A DNA stretch of 64,000 nucleotides from Phellopilus nigrolimitatus (GCA_021029095.1 JAJOHG010000008.1:992001-1056000), one strand, 5' to 3'; shown: positions 37,901 to 50,094, numbered from the stretch's first letter. Program-made: numbers and translations. Notes: generated by a model not told the origin, from the sequence alone.

Positions 37901-38229
37901 TCAGCAGAAATTTCGAGCTTAAGAATTTACGTGCAAAATTTTACGTACATCTTCAGAGACTTTCCCATGTACTCGTTGATTTGCAGTGGTAAGCCTAACA
38001 GTATATTTTCGATAGGTGATACTTAGCAATGTAGCAATGCAGAGATGCGGCCCGCTGTAATGCCTTTTAAGATTGCTGGTTGAAGCGTTGACGGTTACTT
38101 TGTGCTCGCGTAACACAGGCATTTTAGAAAGCACGTGAGGTTGCATTCACTCTATAAACTTGTCACTCTGACTCTGGGCTTCAACTTTGATCAACTTAAA
38201 CGCACATCGCCTTCTGATTTGTCAAAATA
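31907..38229. other. Gene-poor stretch after the bHLH gene
   Basis: 31907-32880 is GC-rich then pyrimidine-rich (T runs near 32350 and 32710, a CGTTTT run near 32600) and probably includes the 3' untranslated region. The remainder has short frames only. One exon-like island (35285-35460, +) is listed separately. I see no RNA gene or transposon here. Confidence 0.5.
35285..35460 (+). other. Exon-like island, no gene assigned
   Basis: An open frame reading YDQSDEDSKVGYFAGF then SVMNAVRHIVKPRP is markedly more GC-rich and codon-like than its flanks. It ends at a good donor (GTACGTATG at 35458). No partner exon with a recognisable domain could be joined, so it may be a gene fragment or a small unknown gene. 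Confidence 0.25.
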
Positions 38230-39780
38230 ATGAGCCACAACACAGCGCCTAGCGCTGTGAAAGGGACAAGGCCCGCAGAAAGTCTCAGTGATATCAAAAA
38301 AATTTATGATGATTCAGCCCTTGGCAGTATCGAATCCACTAGGGTGGCGCAGGTTGGAAAGGGGGATCGCTTTTTCGAAGATATAACTCTGGGCCCAGAC
38401 GACAGCGCCTCGAATATTTCTGCTAAATATAGTCCGAGCGTCTCGAATACCCAGCCGTCAAAACACACATCGAACTCAATGCTCAGAAAAGCACTTGCCA
38501 ATGTCAAGACAAAAACGCACACATCTGGGAAGGAGACGGTTCCCAACGCTGATAGCAATGTTCAAGGACCGTCAGCCAGACCACCAAAGAGCGACACCAG
38601 CGGTGTGAATAGTTCGGGCACTACTGACTACCGGACAGCCTTGACGAGTCTTGGTAGAGCACCCACCGCACTGTCGACTATCCCGGAAATTCCGAGCAAG
38701 GCTTCGAGCCACATGCAACCTGATACCAGCAGCGTGGCGCCTAAGCCTTCGCATGCTAGAAGTAAGCTTAGTCGCCAGGTTGACTCGAGTGCTGGATCTG
38801 AACCGAGTGCCACAACTGATGGTCTCCCAACATCCATGACTGGCGCGCGTACTGGAACTGAACTTAGACACCGAGAGCCCAAGGCTGGCTCGCGCACTAG
38901 ATCTGGGAAACGTGCCGTACCTAGTAGTTACCAGGCGCCCAAGCCTTCGCATGCTAGAACTAAGCCTAGTAGCCAGGTGCCCAAGGCTGGCTCGAGTGCT
39001 GACTCTGAGCCGAGTATCGCAACTGATGGTCTCCTAGCATCCAAGACTGGCGCGCGTACTGGAACTGAACACCAGGTACCCAAGACTAGATCGCGCACTA
39101 GATCTGGGGAAAGTGCCATACCTAGTAGTCACCAGGCGCCCAAGCCTTCGCATGCTAGAACTAAGCCTAGTAGCCAGGTGCCCAAGGCTGGCTCGAGTGC
39201 TGACTCTGAGCCGAGTGTCGCACCTGATGGTCTCCTAGCACCCATGACTGGCGCGCGTACTGGAACTGAACACCAGGTACCCAAGGCTGGCTCGCGCACT
39301 AGATCTGGGAAAAGTGCCATGCAGAGTAGTCACCCGGCGCCCACGGCTGGCTCGAGTGCTGGAACTGAGCTGAGTGCCACACCTAATGGTATCCCGAGAT
39401 CTAAGGCGAATGCTGGAACTGAGATTAATGACACACACAATAGCCGTCGAATGCCCAAGACCGGTTCGCGCACTCCGACTGAGCTTAGTGCCGTACCTAG
39501 TAACCGTTCGGCTGCCCCAGCAGCCCCGGATCGTACGACGTCCAACATTTCTCCCAGTCGCCCAGGATCAGCCGTTAGAAATGGCGGGCAACGAAAAGTA
39601 CCACGAGGAAGAGATATTGCAGATGTCTTTGTTCAGCTATTACGACCTTCAAAGGACAGCGTCACGACGTACACGATTAGAACAACAAAAGATATAATAG
39701 ATCTTCCTAATGGTAAAAGGGAGGTGGTTACAAGAAAAGTAAGAAGGGAGAAGCAATACAAGGGCGGTCAGACTAGGTAG
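38230..39780 (+). CDS. Unknown protein with 67-residue tandem repeats
   Basis: A 516-codon uninterrupted frame starting at an ATG after a 5' leader. No known domain. Residues 1-165 are Ser/Thr-rich and polar. Residues about 170-390 consist of tandem repeats with a 201 base period containing KPSHARTKPSSQVPKAGSS, ATDGLLA, TGARTGTEHQVPK and RTRSGKSA-type blocks. Two units are near-identical, with degenerate flanking units. The C-terminal 60 residues are different, basic and more structured in look (DIADVFVQLLRP, TYTIRTTKDIIDLPNG, RKVRREKQYKGG). No signal peptide or membrane segment. The repeat block is of the kind that varies in copy number between strains. Function unknown. Confidence 0.6.
   Translation: MSHNTAPSAVKGTRPAESLSDIKKIYDDSALGSIESTRVAQVGKGDRFFEDITLGPDDSASNISAKYSPSVSNTQPSKHTSNSMLRKALANVKTKTHTSGKETVPNADSNVQGPSARPPKSDTSGVNSSGTTDYRTALTSLGRAPTALSTIPEIPSKASSHMQPDTSSVAPKPSHARSKLSRQVDSSAGSEPSATTDGLPTSMTGARTGTELRHREPKAGSRTRSGKRAVPSSYQAPKPSHARTKPSSQVPKAGSSADSEPSIATDGLLASKTGARTGTEHQVPKTRSRTRSGESAIPSSHQAPKPSHARTKPSSQVPKAGSSADSEPSVAPDGLLAPMTGARTGTEHQVPKAGSRTRSGKSAMQSSHPAPTAGSSAGTELSATPNGIPRSKANAGTEINDTHNSRRMPKTGSRTPTELSAVPSNRSAAPAAPDRTTSNISPSRPGSAVRNGGQRKVPRGRDIADVFVQLLRPSKDSVTTYTIRTTKDIIDLPNGKREVVTRKVRREKQYKGGQTR
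38737..39400 (+). repeat. Intragenic tandem repeat, 201 base unit
   Basis: Units start near 38737, 38935, 39136 and a partial one near 39337. The junction motif GCGCCCAAGCCTTCGCATGC recurs at 38935 and 39136 exactly 201 bases apart. The period is a multiple of three, so the frame is kept. Confidence 0.85.
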
Positions 39781-40104
39781 AAGTAGTGATAGTTGCGGTC
39801 TGTCAACAGTAGGGAAACAAACCATACATGCATGCCATCGCAGATCGCGGTGACCGCCATATACCCGAATTTATTATAGTCGAACTTTTGCTAATGCATA
39901 CTCGTGCTGCACAAGCTCCCAAAATGCATAGACCAAGGGCTTCAATCGAATTGACAATCGAAAAATACCTACAAGACAATGCTTAAAATTCAGAGTGCGT
40001 AATGCATATCCGATTGGAGTAATCTTAATAGGGATAAGTATTCGAGGTGATCTTGTTTGCACAATATTTGATGCTTGACGAACTCAACATTTACATATAT
40101 TTCT

Positions 40105-40150
<46 letters not shown>

Positions 40151-40965
40151 GCAAGAGTTGATATTAAGTATTAAGGTGACCACCTGCGAGTAATACTTGA
40201 CGCTCTGATGAAAGAGGAGTCCCAAACGCAGGTAAGAGATTTTTTTTCCATTGTCTCTCATTCTACCGAGTTGCTGTCTCCTATATATCGTGTAAGACAC
40301 CGCTGTATGTACATCGGTTCGCGGAAAACTCAAGGTTGAAAATATTCGCTAACTTTAATGAACGCCCTCCCCCCCGCGCCATTTTCCATTTAAAAGGCGA
40401 ATTTTGATCCGGCAATGGCATACAGCGCTTCCGGAGGAAAATAATTGCGAAGACATGAAGCCTCCCAAACCTGATTTCGCCAATCAATACTCCAGGACCA
40501 AAGTGCAAGATCTCCTGAGTTATTTGGAAGAGCTCAAGAGCTCTGTGATTACCGACGTTTCTTCCTGTTCCAACTTCCGCCGGCCCCATAGTATTGCTAG
40601 TCGTTGTTTCATTCAAGTTACCTACGAGTCCGAGTGACCGTTGCTTCTAAGAGTTTCTAACTCCGATTTAACCCAGCAACAAACATGTTAACCACCTCCA
40701 CCGTGACCTACGAAAGTTCAGACAGATAATTCTTGCTTTGTATTGAGAGCCATTGGCCAGTCTGCGGGAATGTGGGAACGGGAAGTTTGTGCGGAGATCA
40801 TTTCCGATCTGTTGTGGACTTAGCAGGATACAAGCCTGCCTCTAAAGTATTTCTCGTCTTCGTCTGAGTGTGCGGTGGAACAGAGGCAGTTTACGTGGTA
40901 GTGTAGCAGTACTGATACAAAAAGAGTATACAAACAGTTTTTTTTTCTTCTTCCCTAGATCTGCG
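39781..40965. other. Intergenic between convergent genes
   Basis: Contains an AG microsatellite (40107-40152) and otherwise only short frames. A 77-codon frame at 40404-40637 (+) lacks any recognisable feature. Confidence 0.5.
40107..40152. repeat. AG dinucleotide microsatellite
   Basis: About 46 bases of almost pure AG repeat with one A insertion near the right end. Confidence 0.9.
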
Positions 40966-43900
40966 CTAAATGAAGTCCGAGCGACACAGCGGACATGACG
41001 ATGTATGGCTTGTATTGAACCACTAGATAATGTCCATCAGTTACGTGCCTCGCTAAGGGTTTATTTGAGCTCACCTTGTATAAACACTCTGCGTGAAAAC
41101 GATTTTTGCAAGTCCTGCAACTTTTCTTGGGGAGGGATAGCTCCACGACGCTGATAATGCTACATTGTCATCGACATATTAGTTAATGATACGGTAGAGG
41201 GTACAGTGAGTAGCAACATACGAATAACAGATCGCGCACTCGGTCTGATTCTCGAAATGGTGCGTCACATTCTTCTTGAACATGCTAAGCCCGTCCACGA
41301 TCCGCCCGTTCTAAAATGAGCCTCAGTAGCACGAACAGTGGAGAATCCAAAGCCAGAGGGACCAACCTGAGACGTGACAATCTGCTGTACAGCAAGCAGC
41401 CATCCACGCCACCACTTCTCCTCCACACCCAGCTTTCGCACGCCGCGGACCTCGATGCCGCGTAGCGGGTAGTCTGGCGGCAACCGCACAGTGATCTCCA
41501 TCTCCTGGTCGTCGACAGTGTACGATGCCGAGACCTCGCCCGTCCTGGCGGCAATCTTGATACTCCAGTTCTCGCCCGCGAGCTCTTCCACACCGGCAGG
41601 ATCCTTGACGTGGCTAAGCTCTGCAGCAATTAGTACTGGAGAGTAATGTTTCATGGTCAGGCTCTCTACGGCCGTCGACAGCTGGCGGTCCTTGCAGTTA
41701 CCCCACCATGTCGATATTAGAGAAGGGACGTTGAGCAGAGCGCGATAGAAGAGGTGAGCGGCAAGGAGCTTTGGACTGAAAGTTGATTCAGAATCGTAGA
41801 CTATCAAACTAGTTAGAGCCGTTCAAATCACGCCAGAACCGAAGCACCCACGCTGCACGAAATACTCCTCCACAGACCACAGCTCTAGACGCTTATTTCG
41901 ACCACCGTAGACCTCGACCAGGTCGAGAATGTTAGGAAGAAAATTGGAGCTGATAAGGTCCAAGTCTCGTAGCTGACTAGCATATCCCATTTTGACGCGA
42001 AGCGACTGGTGAAGGAAAGATAACTGTAAGTAGGTCGAACGAGAAACAATTAAAAAAGACCAAGCACGCACTGCATCATTGAACAAATCGAAAATAACCA
42101 TCCACCCTAACAGGTAGCCAAGTATGTTCTATGTACAAGAATACGCATCAGATAAAACAATGCAGTAGTTCTAACCACAAGACGCACCGGCTCCGCTTGA
42201 TCGCCCTGCAATATCAAGGCCGACTGCACGACCTGCAATAACTCTGCTGGTAGTTCGTATTTTGCTGTTTCAGTCGATGTATCGACACCAGCCTCCACGA
42301 CGAGATACTCCGTCCGCTTCTTTGCCGCGGCATGCAGAAGTGCATAGGCCATCTTTGCGATCTCCGGAGAAGGATCGAGCAGGAGGTGTGCCATCTGAAA
42401 TAACACAGACTAAGTCTGGGATGCAAGACAAAGAACATTAATAATACACCGCACGTTCGGTAGAGATTCGTGATCGACGAGGGACGGCGGCAGTTCTTGC
42501 ATGATCGAAAAGGCCGTCTCCCAGCATATCGATCTCGGGACGGAAGCAGATGACTGCACTGCTAATTCACGCATTGAGAGCTTCGTCATCAACCGTCGTA
42601 ATTTAGTCTCTGGGAAGGTCATACCTGATGCCTTCTGCACAAGGTTCCGTATAAGTGTGAGGATGGGCAACTCGCGTTCGCGCCAGTCTGTGCGCAGCGA
42701 TTTATTTGTATTCGTCAGCTCCTGCACTACAACGACAAGCTTCAATGTCCGCGCGAGTGCCGGAAGTGTGGTTTCGTCTGCAAACGAGCCATTCTTCATG
42801 ACAAAAGTTTACAGCAAATTGGGACGTTTGTCGTTAATTCCACCGAAAACAAAGGGGAAAATCAAAGCCAAGAGAACGCGTACCTCAAGGTTATTCTCAA
42901 TGACGTCGAAAACCAGCTCCCAGTGAGCACCGGGCACATTCTGGAGGATCGGCGCCAGGTACCGGAAGAGGAGCGTCAGCTCGCTCTCTACGTCCTCGTC
43001 CACATCCTCGTCCGACGCGACCCACGCCTGGCACGCGCGCATGAAGTTCACCGCGCGCGTCGGCGGGAGGAACTCAACATCCGAGTCCGGGTCCGGCGCC
43101 GCACACGCCAGCCGGCGGAGCAGCCGCAGCCCGTCGCTGTTCGCCTTCGCGGCGGGCACACCGAGCGCCCCGGCGGCGGCCTCATTGCGGTAGCGCGCAA
43201 GGCCCGGCGGTTCAAGCGCGCTCTCAGCAATCGCGAGGACGATCGCGAGAGCGGTGTTGGGAGCTGCGAAGTTAGTGGGTCTCAGCAGACATAGTCGACA
43301 CGCCGAACTAAACGGGAGCTTACATTGCTTTTCGAGGCGTCTGGCCAGCGCCACCCACTGCTCAGCGTCTGCAGGCGTAGCGCCATTCAAAATATGTTGC
43401 ATCACCGTGTACAGCACCTTCGACTCCCGGACGGTGTCGGTTCGCATTGCGACGGAAAGCAGCGTCGCGATGAACCCGGACACGCCCGGAAGCTGCGACT
43501 GGCCGGTTCCCTTGAGAAAGGCCTGTGTAATTGCATTATGCCACCCGTCGTCGCCGACATCGGCAAGAAGAAACGACGTGAGCGTCTGCACCCTTGCGAC
43601 GATGTCCTGCAGCGCCTCTTCAGCCACCCCGCGAGCAAAGTACACTGAGTCTGCGGCGGGGAGCATCAGCCGCTCGGTAGCCGCCTGCGCGAGCGTTAGG
43701 AAGTGTCGTAGGAGCCATGTGTTGGTGCGCGCGAGGCGGCGGTCGTCGGCTGCGACAGACAACAGCGCGTGCACTATGCGTGCATATGCGGACATGCCGG
43801 CCCGGTCGTACGGCTGCAGCTCAGCGCTCGATTCGGAGTCTTTCCACAGAGAAGGCGGGGGCACCAACGGGTCTACAATGGCAAGAATGGGGTCGAGCGG

Positions 43901-46900
43901 GTTCGAGGGGAGGGCTTCAAGAATATCGTCGAGCTCCTCCGCTGAAGGGAAGAAATCTCGCAGCACGTCGGATGAGCTCCCAAGATGGCCTTCAGATACG
44001 ACTTGCAAAATAGCTTCAGGTCTGCAATCGTAAAAGAATTATAAGTCAGTCAGCTGAAGGCCTCGAAAGCAATACCACCCACGAAGGCCGGCTGTCGACG
44101 CCAGATACCAATTCACGGAGTGCAGCGCGCGCGGATGCAAATAGTTGATTCTGCTCCTCGAGCCCAGCCTCTGCGGACAGCGTAACCTGCCAGATCTGCT
44201 TGGCCTTTGTGCACAGTTCGTCCGCCCCGTCATCCGGCGGCTCGCAGTAAGGAAACAGGTACCCGAACACGAAGATATCCGGAAGGAACGCGCGAACGTC
44301 CACAGAGAGTGCGGTGTCTGTCCGCACACAGATCGTAGCAGAGATCAGCTCCAACGGCACTCGCAGCGGCAGGACAGACTCGGGCTCGGAAGACGAAATG
44401 CTGCGCATGAGCGCGCGCGACTTCTCGGAGAACGTAAATATGATGCTGTGGAGCAAGCCGGACGCGGCGCGGCGCGAGATGAAAGGATCTGCCAAAAGCA
44501 CATCCGCGGGTCAGGCCGTGTCAGGGGAGACCACGATACCAACGGTATGCACTCACCCGGGGTTTCCAGCAGCCTCCGCACGGTCTTTAGGCGCGCCTCG
44601 TCCGGCACGCTGCTGTCGGCGAGGACGTCCTCTACAAGCAACTTGGCAAGGCCATCCATCTCGTCGGCGGCAGGCCTAAGATATGGCGGGAGCACGCCCG
44701 CCTCCGCGCCGCCGAGCAGCGCGGAGAGGGCGAGCACCTGTAGGCTCGGATCGGACGCGACGGCACGCAGCATCGCGCCCCAGATGCGAGAACAAGTGAC
44801 GACATCGCCGCGCTGCGCGAGGTAGGCGAGCAACAGTGCAGGCGTGGATGAGAGGAGCGCGTGAAGATGCTCGTGTGCGAGTGCGTCGATGCGCTGTTTA
44901 CATACGTAGATATAGAATGAGGAATGAGAAAACGAGAAAAACAAACGTATAAAAAAAAAAGGACAGATAAAGGGACGAGAACTCACTGCGGCGAGAACGG
45001 CGTTGCCGAATACGATCGTGCCGAAGGTCTGGAGCACGCCTGTGAGGCGCTCCGGTGCACGGAAAGCAGGAGCACCGTCGCTGTCGGGGACTTCGCTTTT
45101 TTCCCCGAGGTCCGCCATGCATTGCTCTGCCAGGTCCCCTGCGCTGGTGAGGACGAGCGTTGTCAGCGCGTGGCTCAGCGCCGTACCGGGGTGTATGCTT
45201 CCGGACAATGCGTCCAGCAGTGCCAGCTGGTGCAAGAACGCCAGGCCTGTACTGTTTCCGGCTGCGTCGCAGGCGGCCAGCACGGTAGACGCGATGGGAG
45301 CCCATGCCGCCGAGAATAAAGCTACGAAACGCATGGAGTGTGAACGTTGACATTTTGTTTTTTGGTCACAATTTGATATCATAGCAAGCATGGAAAACGC
45401 TTACCTTCATCCACGCCTTCCAAGCTAGCAAGCGTCCGCGCAAGTATGCTTCCCGCTGCCTTGCTCTCCACGCGCAAGCGGCCCAACGCGAGCTCCTCCC
45501 ACACCCTAGCCACCTGCTCGCCGACGACCGCCGTCGTCTCCGGCGCCTCTGTTTCATCCAAAGCTGTTGTAGAAGCTCGGGCGCGCTTGGAGAGGAGGAT
45601 GAGGCACTCGAGCAGTGCGCTGAGGAACGCGGCGGAACTCGTCGCGCGCTCGAGAGACGAGAACGCGCGGCCGTCAAGCGCCGCCCAGAAGGACGCGAGG
45701 AAGTCCGCTCGCGCGGCCGCGTCTAGTATCTGTCCAGAGAAGCACTCGTTTTTAAGTTGCGTTTTTGAAATGTTAGAAGTGACAGGCGCGTACCGAGCGC
45801 GGGATCGTCGAGAGGACGACGACGACTGTCGGGTAGCCCTGTATGGGCGAACCGTGGCACCCGAGTTGCAGGAATTGCAAGAACTCGCGGTATGCCTCTG
45901 ACTGCGTGCCTGCTTGGGCGGCAGGGGCTTCATCATCGTGAGCGCCAGAGGCGTCCGACGCGTTGTCCGCTTCGCCGTCTCCTTCTTCAGTAGCATTATG
46001 CTCTTCGCTCTTTGACGCAAGGACCGTCGCAGCGAGGTCGAGCTCCCAAGAATTCGGAAACTCTAATAGTTGACGAAGGACGGTGAGAAATATCCTCGAG
46101 TTGGGCAGATCAAGCGTACTTACGCGTCAGGAAGACGAGCAGAGGCTCCCACATGACTGCACGGACGCCTGCGTCGGGTTCCACCCACGCGGATCTTAGC
46201 ACGGCGTGGCTCAGTATTTCTAGGTATGTGTTCTTCGCTGCTGCTAGATACACGAAACTTGTTAGCGGGTGATTTTCTTCTGACGGTGGAGGTAAGTAAG
46301 ATGGAATACCTTTATGTCGTTTGAGGAGGCTTAGCAGGACCGTCCAGGAGACTTTGCGCACGATCGGTTGACTGTCGCCTATGAATCCCGATGAGGAGTC
46401 TACGTCGCAGAAAGGCGGAGAGGGTCCGTGGTATAGGCTGGTCCATAATAGAGGAGAGGTTAGCAGTTCGGAAAGCGACTCAGATATAGACGTGTCCTGT
46501 TGTTCTGTCCAACGAAATGAAATAAGATAAAATGGGAGTTTAATTTATAGTGTTTCTTAAAAGAACACTCGAACGCACCAAGCGTCCACTTCAACACACC
46601 CAACGCTCCGACGCGCAGTCTGCCATTCCGATCGCCTTCGCTCTCCTCCTCGTCCTCGGGTCTGCGTCCCACACCGTCCTCCTCCTGGACCGGCTTTGCA
46701 GCCGGCGGTGGCGGGGCGGGGACGTGCCTCGCCCCACCCTTGCCGTGCGGCAAGGCATGTGCAGGGAGCGAGGGCACGAATACGGGCTGCACGGGGTTCA
46801 GGTCCGCGTACACTCCAGCGGGGTCAAACAGTGCACGCTGGACGAATGCGAGCAGGAGGTCACGCGCACTGTCGTCGAGACGGAGGGCGGAGCCCGAAGC

Positions 46901-47615
46901 GGGGGACGAGCGGAAGACGAGATCCCAGGCGCGCCGCGCGTGTGTGGCGACCTGGCGGTCGACGTCTTCCGCAGCCATGCACCAGCTACCTAGGACAGCC
47001 GCGACCTGCGTGGCATCGCCTGCGTCCCGCAGGAAGGTGACGAGCTGCGCGCAGAGCGTCGGGATGCGGATGAGCGCCGTGTGGATCGCGGCGGCGAGGA
47101 GCCGGATGCGGCGCGAGGAGTGAAGAAGGAGAGAGGGGACATGGTGAAGCTGCTCGATGGGCGGCGCTAAGCATGGAGAATGAAATGAAACAGAGAATGG
47201 GGCGGCGGGGACTCACCCAGACGGGTAGGGACGTCGCGAGCGTCGGCTCGATCGCCGGGGCATCCGAACCACCTTTGAGCGCGGGGGCGACCCAGGCAGT
47301 CTGAAGGACCTCGAGAGCTTTGCGCTTAGTGACGGAGTCCTTCTTCGCAAGGCGACGCAGGACGATGTGGAGCTCAGGCGGCAACTGCTTCGCGATGCCC
47401 AGGCTGTCGAGCGGGTCCGGGCGGACGGCCACGGGCTTGGAGGGCGGAATGAAGAGTTTAACACGCGGCTCGGCCATCTTCCCCTTCCCCTTGTCCTTCT
47501 TCTTTTCCTTGGGGAGCGGGAGCTGCTGCTCGGTGCCGCCCGCCTTGCGCGCCGCGTGCTTCTTGCGCGTCGCAGAGGACGCAGAGGACGTGGCGGACTT
47601 GTGGCCCTTCGCCAT
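40966..47615 (-). CDS. LTN1: E3 ubiquitin-protein ligase listerin
   Basis: RING-type E3 ligase of the ribosome-associated quality-control complex. It binds 60S subunits carrying stalled nascent chains and ubiquitinates the chain. The product starts [14 protein letters not shown] at 47615. The family N-terminal region contains [28 protein letters not shown] and [13 protein letters not shown], then [21 protein letters not shown]. Many exons of helical (HEAT-like) repeats follow across 46-42 kb. The C-terminal RWD-like region includes [32 protein letters not shown]. The final C4HC3 RING is split over three exons: ECAICYS (41220s), [20 protein letters not shown] (about 41150-41095), and [22 protein letters not shown] (41023-40966). 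All eight zinc ligands are present. About 6.65 kb with short introns; the total near 1,700 residues is typical. A transposon copy lies about 165 bases upstream of the start codon. Confidence 0.93.
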
Positions 47616-47780
47616 TTTCCTTTCCGAATGAAACACTCAAGATCGTACGATATATTCAGAAATAAGCGAGCAGGATTTTTTTTAGAGGCAAAGGCAGTCT
47701 ATAGCAGACTTTAAGCAAACTCGGAGTCACTCTTCGCACATCGTCCGGCATGTGGCTGCTGACTAATCTTAGCACTAACC
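47616..47780. promoter_or_regulatory. Short 5' flank of the listerin gene
   Basis: Only about 165 bases separate the listerin start codon from the TA-type transposon copy. No specific promoter element could be assigned, so part of the original promoter may lie beyond or within the transposon. Confidence 0.3.
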
Positions 47781-48462
47781 GCCGAAAAAACATGAATTTA
47801 TATGTGGGGTGCCCACATATTAGGGGGGGAGCGAAGCGTGTATGACTAAGGCTTATTCTGAGCTCTTTCATTTTAGCTTTCTATTACCACTGCTTCAATA
47901 TTTTCAGTGTAGTGAGACTGGAAGCAATGGTTAAAAATTTCCACTAGTAATGTCAGCTTTTGTATACTTCAATGTGTAGAGAGGATGCCCCAAGATGCAG
48001 CCAGAGCAAAGTTCTCACGTAAGGGGGCTACACACTCCCTGATGTGCTTTAGGGAGGCTAGTAAGTCCTTTTTTTTTTCTCACCAGACCTGATTTAATTT
48101 TGTAAGCAGAGTGAAAAATTTATTTGCTAAGACCAAGAGTTGAAGTGTGGAAGGGCTCGCAGCATCATAAGCAGTCACGGGGGGAGCCTCATACAGCTGG
48201 TCACGTGATAGACTTTTGGGAGCCTACCGTGGTAATTCACTCCCCAATTTTTTTAAATAATATTTTTGGTAAGTCAAAGTGCAGGATTTATTTGCTGGGC
48301 TCAGGAGTTCAAGTTGAATCGAAGGGAGAGAGAGAAAGAGAAGAGAGACGGCTGTATGCCTCGGAGGCATGCACCATTTACGGCCAGTTCTCACGGGGGG
48401 GCCACACAGCCACATGTGGCAAGTCACATGATAGCTTTTTGGGAGCCCTACCCCGGTAAGAG

Positions 48463-49150
48463 TGAGGGGAGGCAATCCCTGCCAAAAGAGTGTGCATTTG
48501 TAGTTGCTTACATTTATACCAAAAACGGAAATTTTGCGACTCCTGAGTGAAAGACAAGTTACAAAACGAGTTTTTGAGCTCACATCTCCACCGTTCTGCG
48601 CAGTTCAAGCTGGAAAATACTCGGGTGATATGGGGCTGGGAGGTCTATTTGGCCGATTTTTTAATTTCGCCCTTAAAGTGTCAGAACAGCCATGTAAAGC
48701 CACTGTTCTGACACTTTGAGGGCGAAATTAAAAAATCGGCCAAATAGACCTCCCAGCCCCATATCACCCGAGTACTCTCCAGCTTAAATCGTGCATAACG
48801 GTGGAGAATTGAGCTCAAAAACTCGTTCTGCGCATTTGCATGTATGCACGGCCATTTCTGCATGCGCTGAGGTCACGTGACCGCCGAAAACGCGCTCACC
48901 TCCTGCTCTTTTCTTTGCTACAAATCTTTTTTCATAAAAAGCCACATGGTTTAAGATATATATTGTATGTATAGCCTTGAAATATGGTTTTTTTATTTTT
49001 TGTCAAAGGAAATCAGCACAGAGTGGCCGGATTGTGTCGAGTTGGCCATCTGTAAATTTTTGCCACCGAAATTTCTTAATTTGGGAAGTGCCGATCATTT
49101 GTCAGATTACAAAGTGTGCAGACTCTTTTGGCAGGGATTGCCTCCCCTCA
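48463..49150. mobile_element. 688 base inverted-repeat insertion with 7 base target duplication
   Basis: Terminal repeats read TGAGGGGAGGCAATCCCTGC and continue to about 34 bases with one mismatch. The flanks are GTAAGAG at 48456-48462 and 49151-49157. The uninterrupted copy near 59985 (minus strand) has a single GTAAGAG and none of the insert, proving the boundaries. No coding capacity. Superfamily not assigned. Confidence 0.85.
48566..48828. repeat. Large hairpin inside the 688 base element
   Basis: Two arms of roughly 125 bases surround a 13 base loop at 48690-48702. The inner 70-80 bases are perfect except one T/C difference; the outer part has a few mismatches. Confidence 0.9.
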
Positions 49151-49245
49151 GTAAGAGGGAGCTTCGCTCCCAATAAAAGACTTTTCTTCCTTATTTGGCA
49201 GCGATGATCGCTTACGTGGTTCGTCAATTTCTACACCCACCTGTA

Positions 49246-50094
49246 CTTTGACGACTAATTTGATAACATGCAAAGTGTTGCTCTTTACTCGCGTAGCGAA
49301 GGTACCGGAGGTTCGGCTCGGGCGAGAGGTAGGTTAGTACTTGCCTTGAAAATATACTCGTTTACCCATTCAGCAAACTGCATTACATCTCGATATGCTC
49401 ATGCTCCCTTGCGTCATTTCTACACAGCCTTCAGTGCTACGTATATAAGACGGTCATCGAGTACAATAATGCTCATAAGTTTCTAAAAGATTCAGATTCT
49501 GTTACTATTAGAAGCGCAATCTCTCCCAATGGCACAAAATACCGATACTCGATCCAGTAAGAGCTTTGAGGACCTCGGAAAGGAACACCTTGAAGGTGAG
49601 AGTTTTCAGTGTTTCCTCTTAAGCAGCAATTTCTCATCGAAGGCGGGAAAATCGGACACATCAGACTGTTTTGCCTTTAGGGATTGTGCGTACTCTGCCA
49701 TTTGTCTCGCAATTGCTGCAAAATGCTGACGGCACATCTTATCTGTCTGCCATTGCCAGACTGGGTTGCTAAATCCAAAGGTGAAGTAAGTATCTCATAT
49801 GTCAGTTATCCCAATAAAACGATTTTGAGAGGTATGCACAATTCATTTGTCTACACCTGTCCAGTCGAACAAGGTTTTGATCGTGACGCAAATATAGCAA
49901 GTTTAACAAAAAAGAATAAGCCGCCGCAAGTTCTCCGCTATTATGCATTCAAACCAGATGACTCCGCTGAAGAAAAGAAAGCATTGGCTGAGATGGACGA
50001 AGAAATCATGGCAAATCATGGCTAACCTGCTTCCTACTGGCGGTAATAGATAATAAACTATGTTGTACCTACGTCGGGAGGCAAGTATATCGCA
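49246..50094 (+). other. Exon-like stretch, possible 5' part of a split gene
   Basis: An ATG at 49529 opens MAQNTDTRSSKSFEDLGKEH before a GTGAGA donor. A later frame (about 49800-50025) contains KPPQVLRYYAFKPDD then SAEEKKALAEMDEEIMAN. The block resembles a kinase beta3-alphaC segment (AxK then a Glu-rich helix), which would fit the kinase C-lobe found at 58.05-59.1 kb. No glycine loop is visible and the 3' splice junction is not clean. Low confidence. Confidence 0.25.

Larger units (their letters stand above)
47781..49243 (+). mobile_element. TA-type non-autonomous DNA transposon, copy A (interrupted)
   Basis: Reverse complement of 59960-60660 matches this segment closely apart from the insertion at 48463-49150. 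The right end is CCACCTG followed by TA, with a terminal repeat reading inward CAGGTGGGTGTAGAAATTG. The left terminus is degraded or truncated near 47781. Both ends of the internal part carry GGGAGCGAAGC in inverted orientation. No transposase frame. The TA flank and CAGG end suggest the Tc1/mariner/pogo group (inference). Confidence 0.65.

Noticed and set aside
48124..48459. 111-codon frame found in both copies A and B of the TA-type transposon
   Set aside because: Its conservation follows from duplication of the element; there is no transposase motif and frames on the opposite strand are equally long.
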